A program made the translations under genes and the position numbers. DNA of 64,000 nt from Rhodotorula mucilaginosa (taxonomy: Eukaryota; Basidiomycota; Microbotryomycetes; Sporidiobolales; Sporidiobolaceae), in assembly GCA_034406715.1 (NCBI GenBank), contig CP137867.1, positions 744,001 to 808,000 on the forward strand, read 5' to 3'. This document shows, one piece after another, positions 34,701-46,077 of the stretch. A model generated the notes under the pieces. The model was not told where the DNA came from and made no database searches. It was given only the letters and a program-made list of their open reading frames with translations. Position 1 is the stretch's first letter. Each line of letters starts with the position of its first letter.

Positions 34701-34857
34701 GCGCTTTGCCAGCTTCGAGCCCGATACGAGGATCGCTGTCCTCGATGCCTTGCGAACGCCGAATGGCGACCGGGTCATGCTCGACCTGGACGCCGTCGAC
34801 GCACTGGAGGACGCATGTGCCGCCGCAAAAGCCGCAAAGTGGTTGAACTGTTCATAA
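31732..34857 (+). CDS. Disordered protein with repeated L-x-x-R-[ILM] motif, coiled coil and C-terminal helical domain
   Basis: No named family recognised. Four exons (31732-32016, 32105-34034, 34094-34224, 34294-34857) encode 969 residues. The first two thirds are Ser/Pro/Ala-rich and disordered, with a recurring short motif: PLTDRLG (18-24), LLSRMN (61-66), SLADRID (spanning the first splice junction), RLTDRIG (about 183), SLLSRLG (about 236) and PLTARLQ (about 282). A charged coiled coil (about residues 600-700, Ala/Glu/Arg heptads such as ALRRERAASAKAREEAPRRD) follows. After KRTASPPATAPSAKHARME comes a Leu/Ala-rich helical block, PLIAAGFASVVDLARFASFE, resembling a SAM-type fold. A nuclear or RNA-granule role is conceivable but not shown. 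Confidence 0.72.
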
Positions 34858-35231
34858 CGTCGTCGCGGATTTTTCTCCAATCGGAGTTTTTATCCTCTTC
34901 CGTTGTTCGGATGTTTTGTTGTTGCCAAAATTAGTAGCTGTATTGTCGTATCTTGCAGACGATACTTCCGGGCCCGCGAAGCTCGCCTATGCAACGGGAC
35001 GATTGACCTGCGGAAAAACGCGCGATCGAACGGGGTTTGCGCGGAAGCGATGAGCTGCGCGAACAGTCGGAGAAGAGCTGCAGCAGCTGCACCTTGCGCT
35101 CGTTAGCTGTGACTGTCTGCCTGATCGAGTATCCGCACAAAGGGCGACGCACTCGGACCGCTGAGCGGAGCTCTGGCTGCCGAACTGCCGCGGATTCGGT
35201 GTCGACTCGCTCGACGTCCCGCTGTTGAGGA
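34858..35231. other. Intergenic between two plus-strand genes
   Basis: 374 bp. It is AT-richer at 34870-34960 (likely 3' end and polyadenylation of the upstream gene) and GC-rich after 35100. No gene was seen. Confidence 0.5.
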
Positions 35232-37365
35232 ATGCCGTCGTCGGCGTCGTTCATGGGCGTCCCGCTCTCGTTGGTGTCGCTCGTGACGCTGACAGTGCAG
35301 AACTCGGCCCTCACCATCGTCCTGCACTACGTCAGTCGCGCTCTCCCTCCTCGCCCTTTCCTCGTGAAACCTCCCCAACTGACTGACGATCTCTCGACGG
35401 GCCGGCCAACAATAGAGTCGGATCTCGGTACCCAAGGACAAGAGCTACAGCGCAGCGAGTGCGGTGCTCCTGAACGAGCTGCTCAAGGGCGCCATCTCGC
35501 TCTCGATCGCGTTCAGGAACGCCGTCGCCGGAACTTCGAATGCCGCTGGCAGGAGCTATGCAAAGCTGGAAGGCGGCGAGGACGATCACTACAGGAAGGG
35601 CGTCGCAAATGGGAACACGTGGGACCTGGAAAGAGTCCAGGCGGGAGGAAGAAAGTTGCTGAGCGAGGTGTTCAGGTATGTTCTCCCTTCCCTTCGTCCG
35701 CCGGTTGCTTGCATGAAGTGGTCAAAAGCTGACAGCGGTGGGTACTCCCACAGTCGGGATTGCTGGAAGCTTTCGATCCCGGCGTGCCTCTATGTCATCC
35801 AGAACAATGTGCGTTCCTTGACGAGAAAATTTCGGAACGGCGATCGAAGAAGCTGATTCTTTCGCGCGGCCTCTTGCGAGCAGCTTCAATTCGTCGCGGC
35901 GTCGAATCTCGACGTGCCAACGTTTCAAGTCACGTACAACCTCAAGATATTGACGACTGCGCTCTTCTCGGTCATCCTCCTGCGGCGACGGTTAAGCCCG
36001 AAAAAGTGGTTCGCGCTGCTGTTCCTCGCGGCCGGGGTCGGCGTCGTCCAGCTCCAGTCGAGCGCAGCGGCCGGATCGTCCTCGAACCACGGCGGCCACG
36101 AGATGAACCAGGCCAAGGGCCTGCTCGCGGTCATGTGCGCGTGCATGACCTCGGGTCTCGCCGGCGTCTACTTCGAAATGGTGCTCAAGGGCAGCAAGGC
36201 CGACCTGTGGATCCGGAACGTCCAGCTGTCGTTCTTCTCGCTGTTGCCCGCCGTCATGGCCGTCTTTGCGCCCGACGTGACGTTGTTCGGCGGCGCGGCG
36301 AACACCTCCCCGGCACCGATACAAAGTCAACCCATCTTTGCCAACTTTGGCTTGTGGGCGTGGGCTGTCGTCTCGATCCAGGTATGTCCAAGAACCATGG
36401 TCCATGCCGAATTCGCGAACACAAACCTGACTGAACGCCTGAACATTGACAGGTCATCGGAGGGTTGGTCACCGCGCTCGTGATTCGGTACAGGTGAGTT
36501 TGTTTCCATCCGAGCTTTGCTGGTGAAGTGCCCCACTGACGCGGACGCTTTCTTTGTACAGCGACAACATTATGAAGGGCTTTGCGACTTCACTCGCGAT
36601 CGTCCTGTCGTTCTGTGCGGGCATCATTCTCTTCGACTTTCAGGTCACTCTCTCCTTCCTAGTTGGCACGGCGATGGTCGTGACCAGCACTTACTTGTAC
36701 AATCAACCGGATGGTAAATATAGAGTTCTCCCGCAATAGACTTTAAAAACAGATCCAGTGTGAGGGCTGACTTTTCGCTGCCGGGACACGCGCGCGGGAT
36801 AGCAGCACGGCGAGAAGGTTACAGTCCGCTTCCGTCGACGACCAACTCGCCCTTCCCCGGCGGTGCAGATCGGAGCCCTACGCCCCTTTCCGCGATCGTC
36901 ACGAGTACCGGTCATGCGAGCCCGTCTGCCGCGTCCGGCAACGTCGTCGCGAGTCAGTACCCCGTCGGTTCGTCGTCGAGCACGAGCACGAGCACTTCCT
37001 CGTCGGTTACGGATCTGAACGGCCATGCAGCAGCGCACCGCCGCCCGGCGGGGCAGACTCTTCCGCCTGGCGCGCAGACTCCGGACGTGACCGTCCTCGG
37101 TGGTGGTGGGTTTGCCCTTCCGCACCAGATCGCGATGCCTCAACCGCGTCACCCGTCGAGCGGCTCGATCGCGGCGAGTCTCGGTCGGCAAGAATCACCG
37201 TACAGCTCGCCGGGTGGAACTCCGCCCGTGCAGCGTCTGAGCGCTCCCGGTACGCCGAAACGCGATGGCGGCGGTGGCGGGTATGCGAGCGGCGGCGCGT
37301 CGACGAGAACGAGCCCTGATGCGCAGTTCAGGAGCAGGAGTCCGCTCTTGCGCTCCGAAGTGTGA
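35232..37365 (+). CDS. Nucleotide-sugar transporter (SLC35A / UDP-galactose transporter type)
   Basis: Golgi multi-pass antiporter that brings a nucleotide sugar into the lumen for glycosylation. It starts MPSSASFMGVPLSLVSLVTL at ATG 35232. Family landmarks are LTVQNSALTIVLHYSR across the first intron, SASAAVLLNELLKGAISL, VTYNLKILTTALFSVILL (the conserved YNLKILTTA block), SPKKWFALLFLAAGVGVVQL, GLAGVYFEMVLKGS, WIRNVQLSFFSLLPA, YSDNIMKGFATSLAI and FLVGTAMVVTSTYLYNQPD. About ten hydrophobic helices. The C terminus is an unusually long (about 190-residue) Ser/Pro/Gly-rich cytosolic tail ending RSPLLRSEV. A basic loop after helix 2 is expanded. UDP-galactose and UDP-GlcNAc carriers share these motifs, so the sugar is not assigned. 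Confidence 0.92.
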
Positions 37366-37531
37366 TCACAGCCCCCCGTCTTTCCCCTTGCATGACTCAC
37401 TCTCTGCTTTGTTGTCCCTGTTCATCACTAGTTCATTTATCCATTATCACCATCGTTCTGATCTGCATGTCTCCCTCTCCTCTGGCTCCTTCCACGCCTC
37501 TATCCCCTCTGCGTGCCATCAATGTGCAGGT

Positions 37532-38152
37532 CTATTTCTGGGCGCAATGATATACAGACACTCCCTCGTACTGGCCCCGCGCCACTTGCAAGCATGCCTT
37601 CCCGAGGTCGGGATCCTCCGGATCGACCACGACAAACACTTGTCGTCCCGCCTCGCGGAGCAATCGCGTCCCTTCGCATTCGACAAAATCCTTTGGTTCC
37701 TCGACTCCGATAAAGACCGAGCTGATCCCGGTCGCGAGAATTCGCTGGACGCACGGCACGTTCCCGCTCAACCGTTCCGAACACGGTTCCATGGTCGTGT
37801 AAATGCTGGCGCCGGCGAGAACGTCATCGGCCGCCGCCGGCCCTTGGCCCTTGATCTTGTCGAGAGCGCACTGTTCGGCGTGCGTATTGCCGGGCAGTTC
37901 TCGCGAGTAACCGGTCGCGAGGACCGTCGAGGGGGACGATGTGGGGTGAGTCGGCGACGAGACGACGACGGCGCCGACGCAGAAGGCCGTCTCGACTGGG
38001 ATGGACTTGCGAGCTTCGGCGAGAGCGAGACGCATGTACCGGACATGCTCCGGGGCTGCGATAGGAGACGGCGGTCAGGTGGAGCCCTCCTCGGAGGAAG
38101 GGAAGAGGCGAACGAGCGGACCGGACGTAGTCGGAGTTGGATGAGGAGCCAT
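37532..38152 (-). CDS. Zinc deaminase, RibD/Rib2 (DRAP deaminase) type, stand-alone
   Basis: 184-residue cytidine-deaminase-fold protein in two exons (38122-38152 and 37532-38055; intron 38056-38121). Zinc and catalytic residues are in [10 protein letters not shown] (H-A-E) and [18 protein letters not shown] (P-C-x9-C). The long loop between the cysteines resembles riboflavin-pathway deaminases rather than the C-x2-C of CDA, dCMP or tRNA deaminases. Other family blocks are [20 protein letters not shown] and [10 protein letters not shown]. In ascomycetes the DRAP deaminase is usually the tail of bifunctional Rib2; here there is no attached pseudouridine synthase domain. It would act in the cytosolic second/third step of riboflavin synthesis; that role is inferred. 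It is divergent from SCP1 with 222 bp between starts. Confidence 0.75.
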
Positions 38153-38374
38153 AGCTTCCGTTGTCTCTCTGCTCTGCTTTTCCTTTCCCCGACCTCGACC
38201 GTCTAGAGTGCTGCCAAGTGTGCTGCGGCTCGACCCATCAAAGTTGCCGAGGATCTCGCAGCTCGCCCTCCGCACTCCTCGTCGGCGCGCATAGACTGAG
38301 AGGCGAGCCAGAGACTACAGAGCGCGCGGGATGCTCGACTGCTGCTGCTAAAGCGACGCCGTCCGAGATCCGCC
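38153..38374. promoter_or_regulatory. Short divergent promoter shared by the deaminase gene and SCP1
   Basis: 222 bp between two start codons facing away from each other. Both promoters and 5' leaders must fit here. No TATA box or clear sterol-response-like element could be assigned by eye. Confidence 0.5.
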
Positions 38375-41300
38375 ATGCGCAAAGCCGACCCGAAGCCCGT
38401 CGTCGGCTCCCGCTTCACAAAGGCGAACCGGAATCGGCAGCCGTCGAGGCAGCCGGCCGAGGCGTACGCACAACGAGACCAGTGGTCGCGCGTCGAGGCT
38501 CAGTACCAGCGACTCGCCGCCGCGTTTGAGCGACTCGGAGCCTGGATCTCGACCCATCAGACTCTGTCGCTCCTCGCGACCGCTCTCGTCATCTGCAGCC
38601 TCTTGTCGCCCGCCATCTTGATCACCTTCTCGCCGTCCGGGTCGTTCCTCGATGTCAGCACGAGCGCAATCACGAGGCGAGGACGCGGAGAGTTTGTCTG
38701 GGAGTTGGACGGAATGGCTCGCCAAGGCCTCATCTCGACCGAAGAAGAAGTCTGCTGGGACAGAGTCACAAACTACTACGCCAAGACAGGGAGGGAAGGC
38801 GGCGGCACGAGGATCCGAGTCGAGCAGATCCTGATCCCGGTCGGTGCGGTCGGAACGTCAACGAGCAGTCGCGCAACCATTAGCAAAGCCGCCCTTCACC
38901 GGATCTGGCGCGTCCAGGAGGAACTCGAACGCCGGCTGCGGGCGAACCTGATCGAGGGGAACACTTGCATCCGCACGGGCAGTTCACCCACTGCCGGATG
39001 CGCAGTCTTGAGCCCGACCGGCTGGTGGACCGACGAAGCGGCGCTCTTGCGCGACGAGGACGTACACCGCACGCTCAGCGGTCGGCCGCCTGCGCGAGGC
39101 GCTATCACGCTTCCCCTGACGCTTTCGGATACCTTTGTCGGCATCGGTCGCGACCGTCAAGTGAGCATTCTGACGAGTTCTTCCCACACGATACCTGCCA
39201 TCGCCAGTTCAACCCTCTGACCGACGCCTTCCTCCGCGACAGGGGTCCATCAAGACGGCACAACAATTCATCCTCACCTTCCTCCTCGAATCGGCGCCGA
39301 TAAGAGACGGGCAAGATGCGGACGACGAGTCCCTCCGCGTCGCGACCGCCGCTTGGAGATCCGCCGTCCACGACGTCGTCGCAAACCGTGGCTGGCACGC
39401 TGCGCTGCCGACTTCGACTGCACACGAGCACGACCCGATCGGGATCGCCTCCGACAGCAAGTCCCCAATCCGCCACGTCGTGTTGAAATACCTGCCTCGC
39501 TTGACGGTCGAAGCCCACCCGCGCTTGCTCGAGAACACGATCTACGGAGCGGGTTACGCACTCGTCCTCGTGTACGTTTCGCGCTTCGTGCGCAAGCTGC
39601 GCGCGCATTCGAAACTCGGTCTGCTCGCGACCGGCGCGGTCGAACTCGTCGCCAGCGGCATCATGTCGGTCTCGATTTGCTGGCTGCTCGGATGGGGGCT
39701 CAGCCTCGTTCCATGGTGAGTCGACAATCTGTGGGAGCGCGAAGAACGACCGGGCCGTTGACCACCGCTTTCCCACAGGAATTTGCTCGCCTTCCTCGTC
39801 TTGACTTCGGGCCTTGACAACATGATCTTGGTCCTCCGCGCCATCTCCGACACCGACGTCAATCTGCCTGTTCCGCGTCGCATGTCGAAGGGTCTGCGGA
39901 CCGTCGGCGCCGAAATGACGATGTTGCTAGTCGTCGAAGAGCTCCTCGCGCTTGGCTTGCTCTGGTGGGTGGAAATCACGGTGAGTCTTTACCTCCTGAG
40001 ACGTGCTTACTTGTGTGTGGAGTCTTTCTGACACGGGGTTTGATAGGTCATGCGAGAATGGATCCGCTTCGGCGCGGTCGTCCTCGTCGTCGACTACTTT
40101 CTCGAGCTCACATTCTTCTCGACGGTCCTTTCGATCGACATCCAACGCCTGGAGGTGCGTTGATCGCCTAATCGAGGCTGAAGGAGCGAACTCGTGCTCA
40201 CTCTTCATCTCTACGACTTTGGCGTACCTCGCGCAGCTCGCCGATCTGCTCGCCCAGAACAGCGCCGCCCCGTACAAGCCTCTGACGGAAACTGCCGTCG
40301 CTTCCGACCACCCGCACGGAACCGCGCAAGGTCGCTCACTAGCTAGCATAGCTCGCTCGACGTGGAAGGTTTTGCGCGATCGGCCCGCGAAAACTTCGAC
40401 CGTCGCGTTCCTCTGGATCATCAACACGTTTCTGTGGACTTCGTGAGCTGAGCCATCCACTCTCGCTTCAGGATTCAACGCAGCTGACGAAAATGAATTC
40501 TCGCAGCTACGGTAGCGAGCACTACTTGCCCGCCGCGTGCTCGCAAACCGCCCTTTCGCCTGATCGACCTTTCCTCGCTCCCGCGCTCTCCCCATCAGTC
40601 TCGCGATCATTACGCATCGGTCAAGGCGCCGACTCGGCGTCTTCCTCGTACTCGGAGGTCGCGTCCGGCGCAGCAGAGACCTTCTGGGCTCTGGTGAACC
40701 CGCGCAACTCGACCAGCGTGCAGGTTTACCTCGAACCTCCGATCTCGATCCAGTTCCTCGACGACGGCGCACTCGCAGCGCCGGAGAGTCTCGAAGCGCT
40801 CCTCCCGCACGAGCAGAGCACCTCAATCTTTGTCAAGGTCGGAGTCGTTTTGCTGCCAATCGCCGTCGTCATGGGTCTCCTCTACGTGCTCTTGAACTAC
40901 CTCTTGAAGGATGCAGAGCTGCTGCAGGCGCATTGGGGCAGCGAAGAACGCCTCGGCGGCGCGGGTCGCAAACGTCGTCGTCATTCGTCGCTCAAGAAAT
41001 CTCAAGCGGGGATCGAGGCGGTTCCAGACAGGCATGGCGCGCTCCGGCACCAGCATGATGTCGAAGTCATCGCCTCGCGAGGCGACATTCTCATCACGTG
41101 GGCCGCACTAGACACGCATCTGCGTGTCAGTCGCCTCGTCTCGGGCGCATTCCAGCACGCGTACGATGTCGCGCTCGATGGGTTCGAATCGGTTCCGGCC
41201 CTCGCTCGGATCGTGCTCGACTCGTCTGCGACGCATTGCGCCGTCTTGAGCACGGACGGAAAGTTCTTCGTCTGGGAACTCGCGAAAGAGGCGGCGGTAC

Positions 41301-42967
41301 CGGTACGGTTCGCTGGAGAAGGAGAAGCGAACTCGCCAATCACCTGTGTCGTACCTGCGTACGGTACGGACTTCGCCTTGCCGAGGGTGTCGACCGATTC
41401 GCAGGGCGTGCCACCCATGTCACCTTCGTCGCATCCAGCCGGCGAACCGGTCTTTTACACCCTCCACAAAGACGGCAGCGTTCATCAGTGGGCTATAACC
41501 GCCGCGGGACCGACCTGCCGACGAGTTTACGCCCCCTCGCCCCGTCGATACCTTGTCCCGACTCGCAGTGGCGCTCCGCTCTCTGTCGCACTCGACAAGG
41601 GCGACAAAATGCAGGTGGAACCGCTGGACGATGCCACGTCCGGCCCGCAGCTGGACATTGTCCTTGACGTCGCCCATTTTACTGCCTTGGCTTCGGTCCG
41701 GCTTAGCGTCGCGAATCATCAAGACAGCCTCTTCGCAATCGGGCGCTCCTCCGGCCTCCTCGAAGTTCACGGTGCCGGCGAGTCGCCAGCCGTCGCCCGT
41801 ATCGAGGCTTTCGAAGAACCGGTCCGGAAGATTTCCCTGCGCCCACAACGGGCAGACACAACCTGCCCTGACTGCGGCACTTTACTCGGCCACGGGTGTC
41901 TTCTCATCGCTTCGACTCGACGTACGCTCAAAGTCTTTCAAGTCTTTGCACCGCCCGAAGATGCAGGTGACGAGTGCATCTGCCGACCCGATGTGCTCGG
42001 TCGCAGTGCGCCGAGCAGTCCGACCATCTCGCGCGTCTCGAGCATGAGCACGCCGTCGCGGAGATTCTCTCCTCGCAAAAAAGTCGCGACTCCGACTCGC
42101 CCGGCTCAACCGTCCTTCGTGACGGACGCGTCGCTTCGACCGCCGGCGCCGCCGACCCGCACACCGAGTCCCCATGGCTCGAGTTCGCCGGAACGAGAGC
42201 GTGAACGAACGACGAACGGATTGACCTCACCGGCAGCGCCTCCGCCTCGGTCCAAGCCGGTTTCTCCTCACGCATCGCCTCCGCCGACTTCGGCTCGCCT
42301 CCCTGACACGACGCCGTCACGTCCAGCCGTGTTCTCGCTCTTCAGCTCGGAACAGTCGACACTTGATGACGCAAACGGACTTGCGCCACAGTCGGTGTCT
42401 CCGCGGCAGCTCCATCACATCGAGGTGGCGAGCATCGCCATCGGTGAACGGGCCAGCTGGGCCGCCCTCGCAGACCGCGTCATCGGCTTGCGACGGTCAA
42501 CGGATCCGCTGTACGACACGGAGCGCGATCTCGGAGGCGCGCGAGGGTGGGAAGTTTGGTCGTTAGCGCTCGGTCTACCTGGTGGACCTCTCGATGCGGG
42601 CTTTCTCGAGACTACAAGCTCGCTCAAGGATGCCCTCGGTACGCTTGACGGCGACGTGCAGGAGTCGACGTCAATCGGAGGCAAGGTCGCCGTCAAATCG
42701 AAATCGGATTCCCTCCATCCGGGGGGGCACGCTCAGACCGCTTTGCGGCGTCGTCGGCCTTCGATGCTTCCTCCCGATGACGACGCAAAACCTGCCCCAC
42801 CTGCCCCTTCTCTACTTCCATTCTCGCGCGCGCGTCCGCTCGTGCATGCTCTCGACGGCTCGGCAGTCGCAGTCGGACTCGGCAATCGGGTTGTGGTGTT
42901 GCGCCCAACGTCGACGGGACAAGGTCCCGCGATCCGCGATCAAGGGAATGGTTTCTTGGGTATTTAG
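38375..42967 (+). CDS. SCP1: SREBP cleavage-activating protein (SCAP) with sterol-sensing domain and WD40 region
   Basis: ER membrane escort of the SREBP/Sre1 transcription factor; senses sterol level and, in fungi, oxygen through it. It starts MRKADPKPVVGSRFTKANRN at ATG 38375. Helix 1 is LSLLATALVICSLLSPAILI, followed by a luminal loop. Then comes the sterol-sensing domain: YALVLVYVSRFVRKLRAHSK, LLATGAVELVASGIMSVSIC, FLVLTSGLDNMILVLRAISD, EMTMLLVVEELLALGLLWWV and AVVLVVDYFLELTFFSTVLS. A second luminal loop precedes the last helix (VGVVLLPIAVVMGLLYVLLN). The C-terminal half contains degenerate WD40-like strands (for example DILITWAALDTHLRVSRLVS and GSVHQWAI) with a Ser/Pro-rich insertion. 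It ends GNGFLGI with TAG at 42965-42967. About five introns, all in the membrane half. Confidence 0.9.
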
Positions 42968-43121
42968 GTTCGTCTATTCCGCAGGTAGAAGAGACATCTG
43001 TTGTTTGTGACATAACGCGCAATTCTTTCTTTCTCAGAGGTCTGGATTCGACTCTGAATTCTGCCCCGTACAATCCGAGTGAATGTCTACAAAAAATCTT
43101 TCATGATCTCGCCCTTTTTTC

Positions 43122-45795
43122 TTTACACCTCCTGCTCGCCCGTGTAAGGCTTGAGGCGTGCCTGCGCCTCGTCCCACGAGATGGTGGCCTTGCACAGGTC
43201 GTTGACGACGCTGATGACCTCGTCGATCGAGCCGATGAGCTGCAGCGTGGTGTCGCGCTCACGCAGAGTCATCGTCTGATTCTTGACGGCTGCGGGGACG
43301 AAAGTTCACGTCAACACAAGATGGTGTCGGCGAAATGTCAAAGCGAGTTTCCCGAACTCACAAGCAAAGTCGAGGGTGACGCCGAACGGAGTGCCGAGCT
43401 CGTCGTTCCGTGCGTACCGCTTGCCGATCGAGGCGTTCGAGTCGTCGACGCGGGAAGCGATCCCGAGGCTCCGCAACTTTTGCGAGACCTGCGAGACGAG
43501 CGGCTTGAACTCGGCGTTGGACGAGAGGGGCACGATGAGGCACTTGATCGGGGCGACGGTCGGCGGGAGGGACAGGACGGCGCGGTTGACGTCGTCGGCG
43601 CGGGCCCAGTACGAGTGCTCGAGGAGCGAGTAGAGGATGCGGCCGATACCGAATGAGGGCTCGATGACGTTCGGGACAAACTCGCGGACTGTGATACCGA
43701 GGGACAGACGCCAGCTTTGATTAGCGAGCGGGCTTCGTTTTCAAAAACAGGTGAGAGTGATCACAGAGAGAGGTGCGTACCCTGCTCCTTGATCTCGGTC
43801 GGGGTGATGGTAAAGACGCTCGACGGGACCTGGAACTCCTGACCGGCAGCCTTGATCGTCGCGGCCTGCTGCTCCTGCAGCTGCTTCATCGCGACAGCGA
43901 GTTCTTCCTCCGACATGGCGTTGATGGCCTCCTCGATCGGCTTGGCCTCCTTCTTGAACAGCGGCCCGAACGCCTTCTTGTCGATCGCGGGCACGTTGCG
44001 CTTGACGATCCGCGGTTCCTTGAGCGCCTGCCGGACGACCATCTTGTTCTGGGTCTTGATCGAGTGCACCGTCAAGTCGTACGCGGACCGGTCCGCGCAG
44101 CCGACGCACTCGATCCAGCCGTACGAGGTCTCGATCTCGGCGTCCCAGCAGTCGGCGGCGTAGTGGGCCATCTCGTTCGCCATGTGCTGGCGGAAGCGGA
44201 GGCGCGCCGGGTTGATGCCGATCTTGGTCAGGAAGAGGTAGATCCGAGCGATAAAGTAACCGAGGGTTTCGTTGTCGACCATGCCCTGCGCGAGCCAAAT
44301 CACAGCATCAGCATGAGCTCGCTTCCCTCGACGCGCTCCCAAGAGTAAGAAGAAAATACAACGCACCGACTTGACCGCCTCGCCGATGGTCAGCTCCGAG
44401 ATGTCGGTCTTGCCGGCAGCCTGCACGTCCTTGGGCAGCAAGCGGAGCTTGATGTCCTTGACGCCCTCGAACCGCTCGTGGTTCTTGTCGAGCGGGTCGA
44501 CAAAGTGTTCGATCTCGGCCATCGTGAACTCACTGCAAGCCAGCGCGCGAAAGTCAGCTTTTTTTCTGGGAGGTTAAAAAAAAAAAGGCGCGGAAGAAGA
44601 GGCGTGTGAAAAAAACCGCGCACCGGACGCGGAGGAGGCCGGACCGCGGCGAAATCTCGTTACGGAACGAGCGACCGATTTGAGCCGAAGCGAACGGCAC
44701 GCGGCCGTTGTTAAAGTCGAGGAGGCGGTTGAAGTTGACAAAGTGACCTTGAGCGGTTTCGGGGCGGAGGTAGCTGCGGGAGTTTTTTGATTCGGTCAGC
44801 ATCCGGGTCCGTGACGGCGGCTCACGAGCTCTCGAGCGAGTGAAACCAGATTGTAAGAGAGAAATGTAGGGTCACGCACCCCTTGATCTGGCCAGTCGGG
44901 CCAATGTTCGAGTCGAACATGAGGTTGAACTCGACCGGTTCGGTGACCTCGTTGCCCGTCTCGGGCGCGACAATCTTGTGCTCGCGGATCAACTGGCCGA
45001 GTTCGGCGCCGGTGTAGTTGTCAATCTTGGCGAGGATCTCTTCGTACTCTTGCACGACGGCGTCGTCGAGCTTGACCGCGACCGACTTGACCTTCTTCTT
45101 CTTCTTCTTGGCGGTCGCGTCCTCCTCTTCCTGGACTTCTTTGACGCCGCGCGCCTCCTTGTCGCCCTTGAGGCGCGCCTCGAGGACGCCCTCGATCAGG
45201 TGGTCGGCGCGGTAGACCTCGTTCGTCTTTGCGTCGCGGACCATCCAGTCGGTGAACTTGTCGACGTGGCCGGACGTCTTGAGCACGTCCGAGAGGGTCA
45301 TGATGGTCGTGTCGAGTTCGAGCATCTCTTCCTCGATGATAAAGTGTTTGCGCCACGTGTCGATAATGTTGGCCTGCAGCGACGAGCCGGGAGGACCCTG
45401 TTTCCGTCTCGTGGACGCGGTCAGCTGCTGCCAGCGCTGTTCGAATGCAGCCGAAAGAGCTGACTCACATAGTCGTAGAGACCCTTGACACCTGCGACCA
45501 CACATACTCACGAGTGTCAGAGCAAACTCCCATTGCGAGAGAGAGGTGGGAACTGACCGCCATAGATCTCGAACGCGGGCGCGAAAAAGAACCTGCGGAT
45601 GAGCAGACTCTCCAACGAGGCCCTCTCGAACGCGTGCGCGTCCTTCTGGACGCTGGTCGACGTCGGTTGAGCCATCTTGGTCCGGGCGAACTGGGCGGCA
45701 CTCGAGCTGAGCGAGCGGAGACGAGCGGACGGGCGCGGGGCGGTCAGGTGCGAGGTGCGAGGTGTACGGAGCAAACTAGAGACAGCTCGCTGCAT
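43122..45795 (-). CDS. GRS1: Glycyl-tRNA synthetase, cytosolic and mitochondrial forms
   Basis: Class II aminoacyl-tRNA synthetase charging tRNA-Gly. The eukaryotic GlyRS core is complete: [143 protein letters not shown] (motif 3) and an anticodon-binding domain ending KPYTGEQEV. Two in-frame ATGs occur. The first (45793-45795) adds 40 residues beginning [16 protein letters not shown], rich in Arg/Ser and without acidic residues, which fits a mitochondrial presequence. The second (45673-45675, [11 protein letters not shown]) gives the cytosolic form. About six introns. A Lys-run near residue 160 (poly-K in the insertion) is species-specific. Confidence 0.95.
45673..45675 (-). promoter_or_regulatory. 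GRS1: Internal start codon for the cytosolic GlyRS form
   Basis: This ATG has A at -3 and G at +4 (AAGATGG), a strong context. The upstream ATG 40 codons earlier has T at -3 and C at +4 (TGCATGC), a weak context. The pair fits leaky scanning that yields a mitochondrial and a cytosolic enzyme from one mRNA. Confidence 0.7.
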
Positions 45796-46077
45796 GCACA
45801 GTCGCGCAAGGGACGCAAATTGGTTCAAGTTCAACTCGACGGCCTTCAGTCAAAACTTCAAGACCTCGTCGGGCGATCAGCAATCTAGGTCATTCTTTCG
45901 CGGCAGGAAATATACTCGAGAACGAGTACACGAGTGCGCGAGTCCCTCTCCCGTGAGGGGCGGACAACCGAATGCGAAATTGGAAACATGCGAGTTGCAA
46001 TAAAAGGACAAGGACAGAAACGGGGATCCGCGGATACCGTTCCATCCCAGAGCACGAGAAAATCCCTCTAGATTCTG

